Assembly: GCA_934167465.1 (NCBI GenBank)
Contig: CAKPKR010000005.1
Span: 1-64,000 of the forward strand
Direction: 5' to 3'
Source of the DNA: an uncultured Bacilli bacterium
GTDB taxonomy: Bacteria > Bacillota_I > Bacilli_A > RF39 > UBA660
DNA length: 64,000 nt
The translations under genes were made by a program, and so were the position numbers. How positions within the stretch are numbered: position 1 is the first letter of the stretch; each line of letters begins with the position of its first letter. Positions 8,541 through 17,620 of the stretch are shown one piece after another. Below the pieces are notes generated by a model that saw nothing but the letters and a program-made list of their open reading frames with translations, did not search any database and had not been told where the DNA came from.

Positions 8541-9671
8541 ATGTTTAAGAAAAAAAACGATGAACTAAACATTGAAAAAATCAATGATTCAGTTAGTTTA
8601 TTAAATAAAATACTTAGAATTATGTTTGTTTTAATTATTATTATAGGTGTTTATTTAGGAATTAAACTAATTCAAGAATTAAAAATAAAAGATATAATAA
8701 TTGATATTTTAAAGATAATAGCGCCTGTATTTATTGGATTATTTGTTGCTTGGTTATTTGATCCATTAGTTAAAAAAATGCAACGAAAAGGAATTAAAAG
8801 AGGTATAGGAGCAATTATAGTCTATATTGTATTCATATCGCTATTAATCATTTTAATAGCTGCTATAATTCCAATTCTTACAGAACAAATAAATGATTTT
8901 GTTAAAACAATACCATCAATATTTACTATAATTACTGATTGGTTAAAAGATATTACTAAAGGAATAAATATTGAAGGTATAGATATAAATAATTTCACAA
9001 CTGAAGTAACAAACAAATTAGGTTCATTTGCCACTAGTTTGGCTCAATCATTACCTAATTTAACTGTTAATTTCCTAAAAAGTTTCTTTTCAGGAATATT
9101 AACATTTGTAATTGGATTAATAATAGGGTTCTATTTTCTTATTGGATTTGATAACGCTGGAGAATTAATAATAACTTTATTTCCTAAAAATATCCAAAAA
9201 GATACTAGGGAATTAACAAATGAAGTAAATAATTCGTTTAGGAGATTTGTTGAAGGAGCATTATTAGATGCAACATTTGTATTTATAATAACTTCAATAG
9301 CATTTGCCATCGTCGGATTAAAAGCTCCTTTATTATTTGGATTATTCTGTGGTATTACAAATGTTATTCCATATGCTGGACCTTATATTGGTGGAGCACC
9401 AGCTGTAATAGTTGGTTTTTCACAAGGACCACTAACCGGGGTTTTAACACTACTTTCAGTAGTAGTAATTCAATTCTTAGAAGGAAATTTTTTACAACCA
9501 GTTATTATGAGTAAAACAACAAAATTGCATCCGGTAACAATAATAACAGGATTATTAATATTTGGACATTTCTTTGGTATAATTGGTATGGTTATTTCAA
9601 CACCAATAATTGCAGCCGTTAAATCAATATTTATGTTCTTTAACGAAAAATATGAAATAATAAATCTATAA
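8541..9671 (+). CDS. AI-2E family transporter
   Basis: A polytopic membrane protein of 376 aa from ATG 8541; the GTG at 8532 lies inside the AGGTGAT ribosome site. Hydrophobic segments are arranged as in the family: two near the N-terminus with a basic loop, a large extracellular loop (ITEQ.. to SLPNLTVNFL), then the conserved C-terminal half (PLLFGLFCGITNVIPYAGP, GNFLQPVIMSK, HPVTIITGLLIFGHFFG). Members include AI-2 exporters and Na+/H+ antiporters, so the substrate is unknown. It stands alone between a pseudogene and a T-box operon. Confidence 0.9.
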   Translation: MFKKKNDELNIEKINDSVSLLNKILRIMFVLIIIIGVYLGIKLIQELKIKDIIIDILKIIAPVFIGLFVAWLFDPLVKKMQRKGIKRGIGAIIVYIVFISLLIILIAAIIPILTEQINDFVKTIPSIFTIITDWLKDITKGINIEGIDINNFTTEVTNKLGSFATSLAQSLPNLTVNFLKSFFSGILTFVIGLIIGFYFLIGFDNAGELIITLFPKNIQKDTRELTNEVNNSFRRFVEGALLDATFVFIITSIAFAIVGLKAPLLFGLFCGITNVIPYAGPYIGGAPAVIVGFSQGPLTGVLTLLSVVVIQFLEGNFLQPVIMSKTTKLHPVTIITGLLIFGHFFGIIGMVISTPIIAAVKSIFMFFNEKYEIINL

Positions 9672-9684
9672 TAAAGAAAAAGTA

Positions 9685-9857
9685 ATATATAAATTTTTAT
9701 AGAAAGTTAGTGGTTGATGGAAACTAACAAAATTTATATATGAAAAGCTATCTTTTAGAGCATTAAAAAATGCCGGGTAATACTCGTTATAAAAATTAAG
9801 AAAAAAATAGGATGGTACCACGGCTAATTCGTTCCTAATTAGAAGTGGTATCTTTTT
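9685..9857 (+). promoter_or_regulatory. T-box leader, predicted alanine-specific
   Basis: The T-box sequence TGGTACCACG is at 9813-9822. The antiterminator pairs AGGA (9809-9812) with TCCT (9833-9836). The competing terminator pairs GGTACCAC (9814-9821) with GTGGTATC (9845-9852) before five T. Upstream, a long stem I pairs the ATATAAATTTT region with AAAATTTATAT around a GTTAGT/ACTAAC hairpin. A GCU triplet at 9747-9749, in the context UGAAAAGCUA, is the likely specifier for alanine and matches the UGAAAUACA context of the tyrS leader. A TATAAT at 9667-9672 may be its -10. Two genes downstream is alaS. Confidence 0.85.
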
Positions 9858-9872
9858 ATATGGAGGTTTAAA

Positions 9873-10418
9873 ATGGAAAATAAAAATCCTAAAATAATAA
9901 TTCTTAGTGGAAAAGCAAGAGCAGGTAAAGATACAACTATGAATTTTTTAAATGAAATATACAGCAATATTATTCAACTACAATATGGTTCTTATATAAA
10001 AGAATATGCTAAAAAAATAAGTAACTGGGATGGTAGTGAAGAAACTAAACCTAGAGAATTATTACAACAATTAGGTACAAACATAATAAGAGAAAACATC
10101 GATAATAAATTTTTTATAAAAAAAATGATAGATGATATAAAAGTTTATTCTTATTTCTTTGACACTATCGTAATAAGTGACGCTAGATTTAAAATAGAAA
10201 TTGATGACATTAAAAACACATTTAATAATGTAATAGCAGTCCGTATTGAAAGACCAAATTTTGATAATGGATTAACATCAGATCAAAAGAAACATCCATC
10301 AGAAATAGATTTGGACGATTATAATAAATTTGATTATAAATTAATAAATGATGGGACTTTAGAAGATTTAAAAAAGAAAGTAGAAAAATTAGTAGAGGTG
10401 ATAGAAAATGAATCTTAA
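9873..10418 (+). CDS. Deoxynucleoside monophosphate kinase-like P-loop protein
   Basis: The N-terminal P-loop reads IILSGKARAGKDTTMNFL. The pattern of GKxxxGKDT, then YAKKIS, RELLQQLGT and VISDARFKIEIDDI is that of phage-type dNMP kinases (T4 gene 1-like) and cellular relatives, which phosphorylate deoxynucleotides. The 181-aa protein is the first gene after the T-box(Ala) leader, with GGAGG before its start, and overlaps alaS by 11 bp. Together with dgt further down, the operon couples dNTP-related enzymes to alanine-tRNA charging. The substrate is inferred from family only. Confidence 0.7.
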   Translation: MENKNPKIIILSGKARAGKDTTMNFLNEIYSNIIQLQYGSYIKEYAKKISNWDGSEETKPRELLQQLGTNIIRENIDNKFFIKKMIDDIKVYSYFFDTIVISDARFKIEIDDIKNTFNNVIAVRIERPNFDNGLTSDQKKHPSEIDLDDYNKFDYKLINDGTLEDLKKKVEKLVEVIENES

Positions 10419-12156
10419 AGACTTATATATAAATTTTTTTGTTAGTAAAGGACATAAATGGATACCAAGCGCTCCTGTAGTACCAGAAAATGATCCATCA
10501 GTATTATTTAATACAGCTGGTATGCAACCACTTATTCCATATTTAACAGGGCAACCACATCCATATGGAACAAGATTATGTGATTATCAAAAATGTATTC
10601 GTACAAACGACTTAGATAGTATTGGTGACAAAACACATCATACATTCTTTGAAATGCTAGGAAATTGGAGTCTAGGTGACTATTTTAAAGAAGAAAGTAT
10701 TAATTACAGTTTTGAATTTTTGACAAAGGTATTAAATATTCCTGTCGATAGATTAGCAGTTACAGTTTTCGAAGGAGACAAAGATATTCCAAGAGATGAA
10801 GTAAGCGCTAACGTATGGAAAAGCTTAGGCATTAAAGAAGATCGAATAGCTTACCTAGATGCATCAAATAATTTTTGGATAGCTGGTACATCTGGACCTT
10901 GTGGTGGGGATACTGAAATATTCTATTTTAGAAGTAGTGATGAAATACCTGAAAAATTTGATCCTGAAGATGATAGATGGGTAGAAATTTGGAATAATGT
11001 TTTTATGCAATACTATAAAGATGAATCTGGAAAAGTAACTGAATTACCTAAAAAAAATGTTGACACAGGTATGGGATTAGAAAGAGTTGCTGCTGTTTTA
11101 GAAGGTGTAGATGATAACTATATGTCTTCTGTATGGAAAGATGTTATTGAACTTATAGAAAAAATATCTAATCTTCCATATCAAGGTAATGAAGAATCAA
11201 TGAGAATAATTGCTGACCATATAAGAACTGCAGTATTTATTTCTGCTGATCCAGCTGGTATTAAACCATCTAATACAGATCAAGGATATATTTTAAGAAG
11301 ATTGATAAGAAGAGCCATTAGACATGCTAAAAAATTGAATATTGATATCAATTCTGATTGGGAACAACAAATAGCTAACCTAATAATGGATAAATATGAA
11401 AAATACTATAATGAAATTAAAGAAAATAGAGATATCGTTTTAGATGTTTTAAAAACTGAAAAAACTAAATTCAATCGTACATTAGAAAAAGGATTAAGAG
11501 AATTCGAAAAAATAACATCAAATTTAGATGGAAAATTAAATAAAGATTTAGCATTTAAATTATATGACACTTATGGATTTCCAATCGAATTAACAGTTGA
11601 ATTAGCTAAAGAATTAAATATCGAAGTAGATGTTATAGGATTTAAAGAAAAATTTAAAGCTCATCAAGAGTTATCAAGAACAGCATCAAGTGGTAAATTT
11701 AAAGGCGGTTTAGCTGGAAACTCTGAAATTGAAACAAGATATCATACAGCAACCCATTTATTAAATGCTGCATTAAAAGTAATAGTTAGCAAGGATGTTC
11801 ATCAAAAAGGTTCAAATATAACAGATGAAAGAATGCGTTTTGATTTTAGTTGTGATCATAAGTTAACTGATGAAGAAAAACAAAAGATAGAAGATTTAGT
11901 AAATGAATGGATTAAAGAAGGTCTACCTGTTATTAAAGAAGAAATGAAAAAGGAAGATGCTATCAAATCAGGAGCTGAATGTATGTTTATCGAAAAATAT
12001 CCAGATATTGTAACTGTATATAGTATTGGTAATGTATCTAAAGAATTATGCGGTGGCCCTCACGTTTCTAATACTAGTGAGTTAGGACATTTTAAAATCA
12101 AAAAAGAAGAAGCTAGTAGTGCTGGAGTAAGAAGAATTAAAGCAGTATTAGAATAG
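10408..12156 (+). CDS. alaS: Alanine--tRNA ligase, short form
   Basis: The catalytic core is complete: LFNTAGMQPL, TFFEMLGNWS, GTSGPCGGDTE and NVDTGMGLERV. The editing domain is present with its zinc ligands HTATH and CGGPH. At 582 aa it lacks the DHHA1 and C-Ala regions that bring ordinary bacterial AlaRS to about 870-880 aa; the frame ends cleanly after the editing domain (AGVRRIKAVLE). Short versions of this kind are known in some lineages, so it is probably functional and not truncated by mutation. It is controlled by the T-box at 9685 and has GAGGTGAT before ATG 10408. Confidence 0.93.
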   Translation: MNLKDLYINFFVSKGHKWIPSAPVVPENDPSVLFNTAGMQPLIPYLTGQPHPYGTRLCDYQKCIRTNDLDSIGDKTHHTFFEMLGNWSLGDYFKEESINYSFEFLTKVLNIPVDRLAVTVFEGDKDIPRDEVSANVWKSLGIKEDRIAYLDASNNFWIAGTSGPCGGDTEIFYFRSSDEIPEKFDPEDDRWVEIWNNVFMQYYKDESGKVTELPKKNVDTGMGLERVAAVLEGVDDNYMSSVWKDVIELIEKISNLPYQGNEESMRIIADHIRTAVFISADPAGIKPSNTDQGYILRRLIRRAIRHAKKLNIDINSDWEQQIANLIMDKYEKYYNEIKENRDIVLDVLKTEKTKFNRTLEKGLREFEKITSNLDGKLNKDLAFKLYDTYGFPIELTVELAKELNIEVDVIGFKEKFKAHQELSRTASSGKFKGGLAGNSEIETRYHTATHLLNAALKVIVSKDVHQKGSNITDERMRFDFSCDHKLTDEEKQKIEDLVNEWIKEGLPVIKEEMKKEDAIKSGAECMFIEKYPDIVTVYSIGNVSKELCGGPHVSNTSELGHFKIKKEEASSAGVRRIKAVLE

Positions 12157-12163
12157 GTGATAT

Positions 12164-13276
12164 ATGAATTCAATATTAAAAAATGAAATGTTAAAGAATG
12201 AATTATATTTGAAAGAATATGCTAGTAAGGATAGTGATGCAATTCATTTAAAAGAATATGAAGAAGATATAAGACCAGCTTATTTTAGGGATATAGATAG
12301 AATAATCCATTCTTCAGCTTACACTAGATATTTAGATAAAACTCAAGTATTTAGTTTAGTAAATAATGATAATATTACCAAAAGAATAGTTCACGTTAGT
12401 CTAGTTTCTAAGCTAGCCAGAACAATAGGTAGAGCTTTGTCATTAAATGAAGATTTAATTGAAGCTATTGCTTTAGGTCACGATTTAGGTCACGTTCCTT
12501 TTGGCCATACTGGTGAAAAAATTTTAAATGAGTTAAGTTTGAAATATGATAATACTTATTTTAATCATAATGTTCAAAGTGTAAGATTACTTATGAATTT
12601 AGAAAATGATGGTAACGGTCTTAATTTAACTTTACAAACTTTAGATGGTATTTTATGTCACAATGGAGAATTTGTTTTAGAAAAATATCGCCCCAAAGAA
12701 AAGAATATTGAAACATTTTTAGAAGAATATGAAAAATGCTATACTGATAAATTACAAGTAAGTAAATTAGTACCTATGACTTTAGAAGGTTGTGTTGTTA
12801 GAATTAGTGATGTTATCGCTTATATTGGTAGAGATATAGAAGATGCTACAAGACTTAAATTAATTAAGAAAGAAGATATTCCATCATCAATTACCGATGT
12901 ATTAGGTAGTGATAATAGAACGATTGTAAATACTATTCTTTTAGATGTAATTAATAATAGTTTAAATAAAGATTATATTAGAATGTCTGATAATATATTT
13001 AAAGCATTAGTTGAACTAAAAAAATTCAACTATGAGAATATTTATAATAAAGCAAATAGTAAAGAACAAATAGAAATATATAGAAATATGTTTAGTTATT
13101 TATTTGAATTCTATTTGAAGAATATTAATGATTTAAATAATGATATTAATGCTGTTTTCTTAAATGATATGAGTGATGAGTATTTAAAAAATACGAGTGA
13201 TACTAGAAAAGTAATCGACTATATTGCTGGTATGACTGATGATTTCTTTATGAAACAATATGATAAATATAAATAG
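12164..13276 (+). CDS. dgt: dGTPase-like HD-domain triphosphohydrolase
   Basis: The HD-domain features of deoxynucleotide triphosphohydrolases are clear: YFRDIDRIIHSSAYTRYLDKTQVF, then HVSLVSKLARTIGRAL, the HD pair in ALGHDLGHVPFGHTGE and a distal Asp in RISDVIAYIGRDIEDA. The enzyme hydrolyses dNTPs to the deoxynucleoside and triphosphate. The 370-aa length fits. It begins 7 bp after alaS with AGGTGAT and is likely the last gene of the T-box(Ala) operon. Confidence 0.88.
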   Translation: MNSILKNEMLKNELYLKEYASKDSDAIHLKEYEEDIRPAYFRDIDRIIHSSAYTRYLDKTQVFSLVNNDNITKRIVHVSLVSKLARTIGRALSLNEDLIEAIALGHDLGHVPFGHTGEKILNELSLKYDNTYFNHNVQSVRLLMNLENDGNGLNLTLQTLDGILCHNGEFVLEKYRPKEKNIETFLEEYEKCYTDKLQVSKLVPMTLEGCVVRISDVIAYIGRDIEDATRLKLIKKEDIPSSITDVLGSDNRTIVNTILLDVINNSLNKDYIRMSDNIFKALVELKKFNYENIYNKANSKEQIEIYRNMFSYLFEFYLKNINDLNNDINAVFLNDMSDEYLKNTSDTRKVIDYIAGMTDDFFMKQYDKYK

Positions 13277-13329
13277 ACTTCATTTGATATGAACTCTATT
13301 TCTTGGACCAAATAGAAATGAGGTTTCAA

Positions 13330-13435
13330 TATGTCAAAATTAACTCATGAAAATAAAATAAATTTATGTAATGATGAGTTAATTATTTAAAAATTGGGAA
13401 AAACAATTAAGAAAATTGTTTTTGCTAAAACATAA
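13330..13435 (+). pseudogene. Remnant of a tyrS 3' end
   Basis: From 13370 the sequence can be read as NDELII-stop-KLGKTIKKIVFAKT. This matches the end of the intact TyrRS downstream (NDELIIQKGKKQFKKFVLIKR), with a stop codon in place of Gln and a one-residue insertion. It is followed by a hairpin (13472-13501) whose ACTAGT core is also in the terminator of the intact tyrS. A 16-codon reading frame from ATG 13330 leads into it but looks accidental. I read this as the decayed tail of an earlier tyrS copy. Confidence 0.65.
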
Positions 13436-13471
13436 GACGTACTAAAACATAATTATAGTATATTATTATCG

Positions 13472-13503
13472 AAAAATACTAGTAAATAAACTAGTATTTT
13501 TTT
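13472..13503 (+). terminator. Terminator after the tyrS remnant
   Basis: A perfect 12-bp stem (13472-13483 with 13490-13501), loop AAATAA, T-rich end. The ACTAGT core is shared with the terminator at 15550. Confidence 0.75.
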
Positions 13504-13552
13504 AAATATAAAAGTCATAAAGTTTTGAAAGAACTTAATCTATACTAGAAGT

Positions 13553-14060
13553 ATGCAAGAGACAATTGATAATTTGAAATGATTTAATAGTTACATATTA
13601 TGAATTAACAACTGATATACATCCAGATAAAGTAAAAAATATTAAGAAATTATTGGAAAAAGGCGAAGTAAATCCAAGAGATATAAAGATGCATCTATCA
13701 AGAAGTATTGTTTCTCTATATCATACGGAAGAAGAATTAAAAGAAGCAGAATCAAATTTTCAAGCAATTTTTCAAAAGAAAGATATTGATGTAGAGCTTC
13801 CTGAATTAGTTTATTATTCTAACTTAATAGATGATGAAGAATTATATTCTTTAATAGATTGTATATTTTCAACAGGAAAATATAAATCAAAAAGTGAGGT
13901 AAGAAGATTAATTCAACAAGGTGCTGTAAAATTAAATGGAGAAAAAACAAGCGAATTTTCATTTGTTCCAGAAGAAGAAATGGTAATTCAAGTTGGAAAA
14001 GGTAATGTTTTTAAACTAAAAGAACAAGAAAAGAATAAAACATTAACAAAAACTCTTTAA
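13553..14060 (+). pseudogene. Truncated tyrS copy (C-terminal half with S4 domain)
   Basis: From about 13581 the frame encodes DLIVTYYELTTDIHPDKVKNI, then EKGEVNPRDIKMHLSRSIVSLYH and an S4 RNA-binding domain (KSKSEVRRLIQQGAVKLNGE). This is the anticodon-binding half of a tyrosyl-tRNA synthetase. The catalytic half (HIGH and KMSKS regions) is missing, and a stop lies just upstream at 13575. A further match in another frame at 13553-13574 (MQETIDNL) suggests a frameshift. The last 135 codons are intact and begin at TTG 13653 with no good ribosome site. It differs substantially from the intact TyrRS, so it is an older paralogue and not a recent duplicate. Confidence 0.7.
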
Positions 14061-14076
14061 TAAATTGTATTTTATA

Positions 14077-14317
14077 TGATATAATAAAACAGAATTATTT
14101 AATTTATAAATGTTGATTAATGAATAGTAAAGTATATCATTTTAAATTTAGAGAGTTTATGTTTGGTGAAAATAGACAAAATGATACAGTTGAAATACAC
14201 ATTATGAGTTTAAAGGTTGCTACTTTATAGCTTATTGAGTGTATGAATTTCTATTCATAAATTAAGGTGGTACCGCGATAAATCGTCCTTATAAGGATTG
14301 TTTATCGTGTTTTTTTT
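14077..14317 (+). promoter_or_regulatory. T-box leader of tyrS with its promoter
   Basis: An extended -10 TGATATAAT ends at 14085. The T-box GGTGGTACCGCG is at 14266-14277. The antiterminator pairs AAGG with CCTT (14287-14290). The terminator pairs GCGATAAA with TTTATCGT (14301-14308) before eight or more T. In stem I the triplet UAC at 14196-14198 (context UGAAAUACACA) is the tyrosine specifier. Confidence 0.92.
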
Positions 14318-14333
14318 GTTAAGGAGGGATAAA

Positions 14334-15536
14334 ATGACAAAAGACGAAAAAATTGAATTAATACTTAGAAAAACAGTTAATGTTCATAATAAAGAAACAT
14401 TGTTAAAAAAATTAAATAATGGTAAAAAATTAGTGGTAAAATTTGGTGCTGATCCATCAAGACCTGATTTACATTTAGGTCATACAGTGCCATTACGTGC
14501 TTTGAAAGTATTACAAGAATTAGGACATGACATAGTTTTTGTTATAGGGGATTTTACAGCAATGATTGGAGATCCATCTGGAAAATCAAAAACTAGACCA
14601 TCATTATCATTTGAAGAAACAAGAAAAAATGGTGAAACATATTTTAAACAAGTTTCTAAAATATTAGATCCTAACAAAATAAGAATTGTTTATAATTCAG
14701 AGTGGTTAGGCAAAATGTCATTTGAAGATGTCATTAAATTAACCGGAAAATATACAGTAGCTAGAATTCTTGAAAGAGATGATTTTAAAAATAGGTTTAA
14801 TAATAATATTCCGATTGGTATTCATGAATTTTTATATCCATTAATGCAAGGATACGATTCAGTTGCATTACATGCTGATATAGAAATAGGGGGAACAGAT
14901 CAAACATTTAATTTGTTAGTAGGTAGAGAGTTACAAAGAGATTATGATCAAGAACCACAAGATGTAATGTGTTTTCCTTTGTTAGTAGGATTAGATGGTA
15001 AGGAAAAAATGTCTAAGTCATTAGGTAATTATATTGGAGTGGATGAATCACCTGAAAAAATGTATGAAAAAGCTATGAGAATACCAGATGATGTGTTATT
15101 AGATTATTTTAAACTTACTACTGATTTAGATATGAAAGATGTAGAAAAGTGGATGAATGCTGATATATTATTGGCACATAGAAAATATGCCGAAGAAATA
15201 ATTAAAATGTATCATGGAGAAGAATTTATTAATCAAGCTGAAGAAAGATATAATATAGTAGCCAAGGGTGGTATACCTGAAAATATTGAAATTTTTGAAA
15301 TAAAAGAAAAAATGCTAAAGAATGGATTGCTATTGACTGAATTATTAAATTTATCAAATATTGTTTCATCAAAATCTGAAGGAAGAAGAATGATTGAACA
15401 AAACGGAATAAGCATAAATGGAATAAAAGAGAATGATGTAAATAAATTAATTACTACAACAGATTTTAATAATGATGAATTAATTATTCAAAAAGGTAAA
15501 AAACAATTTAAGAAATTTGTTTTGATTAAACGATAA
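14334..15536 (+). CDS. tyrS: Tyrosine--tRNA ligase
   Basis: Class I synthetase with the HIGH-type motif in DLHLGHTVPLRAL and KMSKSLGNYIG as the KMSKS loop. The C-terminal S4-like domain (SSKSEGRRMIEQNGISINGI) binds tRNA. The start is ATG 14334, with AAGGAGGG at 14321-14328; the in-frame TTG at 14298 lies inside the terminator of the T-box. 400 aa is normal for the TyrZ/TyrS2 type. Expression should rise when uncharged tRNA-Tyr accumulates. Two older tyrS fragments lie immediately upstream. Confidence 0.97.
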   Translation: MTKDEKIELILRKTVNVHNKETLLKKLNNGKKLVVKFGADPSRPDLHLGHTVPLRALKVLQELGHDIVFVIGDFTAMIGDPSGKSKTRPSLSFEETRKNGETYFKQVSKILDPNKIRIVYNSEWLGKMSFEDVIKLTGKYTVARILERDDFKNRFNNNIPIGIHEFLYPLMQGYDSVALHADIEIGGTDQTFNLLVGRELQRDYDQEPQDVMCFPLLVGLDGKEKMSKSLGNYIGVDESPEKMYEKAMRIPDDVLLDYFKLTTDLDMKDVEKWMNADILLAHRKYAEEIIKMYHGEEFINQAEERYNIVAKGGIPENIEIFEIKEKMLKNGLLLTELLNLSNIVSSKSEGRRMIEQNGISINGIKENDVNKLITTTDFNNDELIIQKGKKQFKKFVLIKR

Positions 15537-15549
15537 TAAAAGATATTAT

Positions 15550-15576
15550 ATACTAGTTATTATGAACTAGTATTTT
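15550..15576 (+). terminator. tyrS terminator
   Basis: ATACTAGTT (15550-15558) pairs with AACTAGTAT (15565-15573); short T run. Confidence 0.7.
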
Positions 15577-15597
15577 CTTGTAATATAGAATAAAAAT

Positions 15598-15626
15598 TTG
15601 ACAACAAAAAATACTTTTGTTAAAAT
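15598..15626 (+). promoter_or_regulatory. Consensus-like promoter
   Basis: TTGACA (15598-15603), 17 bp, TAAAAT (15621-15626), followed by an AAAGGGGAT ribosome site before ATG 15662. The next gene but one (16382) has a nearly identical arrangement. Confidence 0.8.
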
Positions 15627-15661
15627 ACTCTCCATAAAATTCAAAAAAGGGGATATGTTAT

Positions 15662-16300
15662 ATGGAGTGTGTTTTAATAGAGGAAAAATATATTAAAGAA
15701 TATATAGTAAGCAAATTAAATGAAATTAAAAATGATAATATAGATGTAATTGATGCTAGATATCACCATAATACAGATTATGCTGATACACCATCAATAA
15801 TAAAATATGGCATTTTATCGTTAGAATCTATCAATAATTTAAGAATAAGAGAATATTCAAAAGACTTGTTAAGTACTATGGACGATACAAGTTCACATAT
15901 AAATGGTAAAAACGGGATATATTTAGCAGTTGTTGGATTAACTGATTTGTATAAAGATGAATTTGAATATGATCCTTTCGATATATCTAGAGTAGATTTA
16001 TTAGTAACAAGTGAATTAAAAGCCTCAAGAAATAGTACTAATTATGGTAACGAATTTATTTCATATAGTGATATTAATCCTAATATGATAAAATCAATTG
16101 ATATAAGAATGTTAGAATGTTTAAAAAATATTAAAGATATAAACGAATTAATAAAAAGATATAATTATCTAAGAGAAATAGCAATAGAATTAAAAAGAAA
16201 CTCATTAGATATACCTATTAGGGAAATGTCTACAAAAAATAATATTTTATTAGATAAAGATAAATTAATAGCTGAGCCTGTTTTAAAGCTTAAAAAATAA
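15662..16300 (+). CDS. Unknown 212-aa protein
   Basis: Not recognised. The N-terminal half holds DARYHHNTDYADTPSIIKYGILS, which faintly recalls the H...YGI opening of small ADP-ribosyl-transferase-like folds (HxT...sIlkxGL), but no full catalytic set can be identified, so this is only a hint. The middle contains GKNGIYLAVVGL and a run of acidic residues, the end is helical and basic. No signal peptide or membrane segment. It is monocistronic, with a strong TTGACA promoter and a long terminator hairpin, so it is a real expressed gene. Confidence 0.7.
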   Translation: MECVLIEEKYIKEYIVSKLNEIKNDNIDVIDARYHHNTDYADTPSIIKYGILSLESINNLRIREYSKDLLSTMDDTSSHINGKNGIYLAVVGLTDLYKDEFEYDPFDISRVDLLVTSELKASRNSTNYGNEFISYSDINPNMIKSIDIRMLECLKNIKDINELIKRYNYLREIAIELKRNSLDIPIREMSTKNNILLDKDKLIAEPVLKLKK

Positions 16301-16316
16301 CAAAAATCAGTTTGTT

Positions 16317-16357
16317 AAAAAGAAAAAATACTAACAATAAATAGTGTTTTTTCTTTT
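16317..16357 (+). terminator. Long terminator hairpin
   Basis: About 16 bp of stem (16318-16333 with 16342-16357, one G-U pair), A-rich on the left and T-rich on the right, so it can act on both strands. Confidence 0.75.
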
Positions 16358-16381
16358 GGCTATATAACCATTAACCAAAAT

Positions 16382-16410
16382 TTGACAAAAAATTTGAATA
16401 ATGCTAGAAT
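16382..16410 (+). promoter_or_regulatory. Consensus-like promoter of the acyltransferase gene
   Basis: TTGACA (16382-16387), 17 bp, TAGAAT (16405-16410). The ribosome site AAAAGGGG is at 16429-16436. Confidence 0.8.
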
Positions 16411-16441
16411 ATGCCTTAATATTAAAGGAAAAGGGGAATTT

Positions 16442-17536
16442 ATGATGAATACAAATAAAATATATGAAAAAATTATTTTGGATAAATATAGTAATGAAAT
16501 AAAAGATATTGATGACTTATTAGCAGGAGAAGATGCAAATAGTTTATCTTTGATTTTAATTAGTCTATTCGGATATTTGTTAAAAGATGACCCAAATGAA
16601 ACAATATCAAAACGTGGATTAAAAATAAGAAAATATATAAATTATATAATAAAAAAAATCGGTCCTTCATTTTTAATGGTTCCGCAAGTATTAGAAGATA
16701 GAAATTCATTATCAAAAACTAATAAATATTCAAATGAAATACAAATTCCTTCATCACCAGTTATATGGGCCTCGAATCATGCTTTTAAAGATGATACATT
16801 AGCAAGCATTTTAGCAATCAAGAGAAATGCCTATATTATTTTTGGCAGTTTACCACAATTCTATAATACAATTGATGGTTTTACAGCATGGTTGAATGGT
16901 GTTATAATGACAAATAGAAAGGTAAAAAATAGCAAAAAGGCTTCCCTTGATAAAGCAAATAAAGTAATGGATTTAGGCACGGATATAATGATGTTCCCAG
17001 AAGGAGTATGGAATAAAACTAGTGAAAAATTATTGTTAGACTTTTGGCCTGGAATTTATAGAATAGCACTAGAAAATAATGCTAAAATAATACCAGTTGT
17101 TCATTATTTAAAAGATTGTACTGAAGAAAAAAGAAACGACAATGTTATTCATACTGTTATTGATGATGCCATAGATATTTCAAATATGACAGAAAAACAA
17201 GCATTAGATTATTTAAAAGAAGTAATGGGAACATGGTATTATCTTATGTTAGAAAAATATGGAAAATCAACTAGAGAAAAAGAAATGAAAGGATATTGCA
17301 GTTCAACTGAAAAATGGGAAAATGAATTAAAAAAAAGGGTTTCGACAGCAGGAAGATATGATTACTCTATTGAAACTTCTGCTCATTATTTAAATTTTGA
17401 AGAAACCGAATTGTTAAATGTGTGGTCAGATATTTCAAAAATAACTAACATCAATTCTAATAATATTCAACAAGTGTTATATGCAAAACAAAAAGTAAAA
17501 GAATTAAATGATAGTAATTTTCAAAAAAGATTTTAA
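16442..17536 (+). CDS. Lysophospholipid/glycerolipid acyltransferase family protein
   Basis: PlsC-type acyltransferase motifs are present: the HX4D box in WASNHAFKDD (about residues 110-120) and the glycerol-phosphate-binding FPEG in IMMFPEGVWN (about 185). The 364-aa protein is longer than a normal PlsC (about 240 aa), with extra sequence at both ends, and shows no clear transmembrane helix. The start at 16442 is chosen because the upstream TTG at 16382 is the promoter -35 itself. Substrate and product are unknown. Confidence 0.75.
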   Translation: MMNTNKIYEKIILDKYSNEIKDIDDLLAGEDANSLSLILISLFGYLLKDDPNETISKRGLKIRKYINYIIKKIGPSFLMVPQVLEDRNSLSKTNKYSNEIQIPSSPVIWASNHAFKDDTLASILAIKRNAYIIFGSLPQFYNTIDGFTAWLNGVIMTNRKVKNSKKASLDKANKVMDLGTDIMMFPEGVWNKTSEKLLLDFWPGIYRIALENNAKIIPVVHYLKDCTEEKRNDNVIHTVIDDAIDISNMTEKQALDYLKEVMGTWYYLMLEKYGKSTREKEMKGYCSSTEKWENELKKRVSTAGRYDYSIETSAHYLNFEETELLNVWSDISKITNINSNNIQQVLYAKQKVKELNDSNFQKRF

Positions 17537-17563
17537 ACTCAAACATCAACTTTGAGTTTTTTA
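17535..17563 (+). terminator. Terminator after the acyltransferase gene
   Basis: AAACTCAAA (17535-17543) pairs with TTTGAGTTT (17551-17559), loop CATCAAC, T tract. The left arm begins within the stop codon. Confidence 0.85.
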
Positions 17564-17620
17564 TTGCGAAGTAGTGAAAAATGTGATAATCTTATATATA
17601 GGATAGAGTAGGTGATTGTT

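Noticed and set aside
13653..14060. Functional stand-alone S4 protein
   Set aside because: TTG start without ribosome site, and TyrRS similarity continues upstream across a stop and a frameshift, so a truncated tyrS is simpler; not fully excluded.
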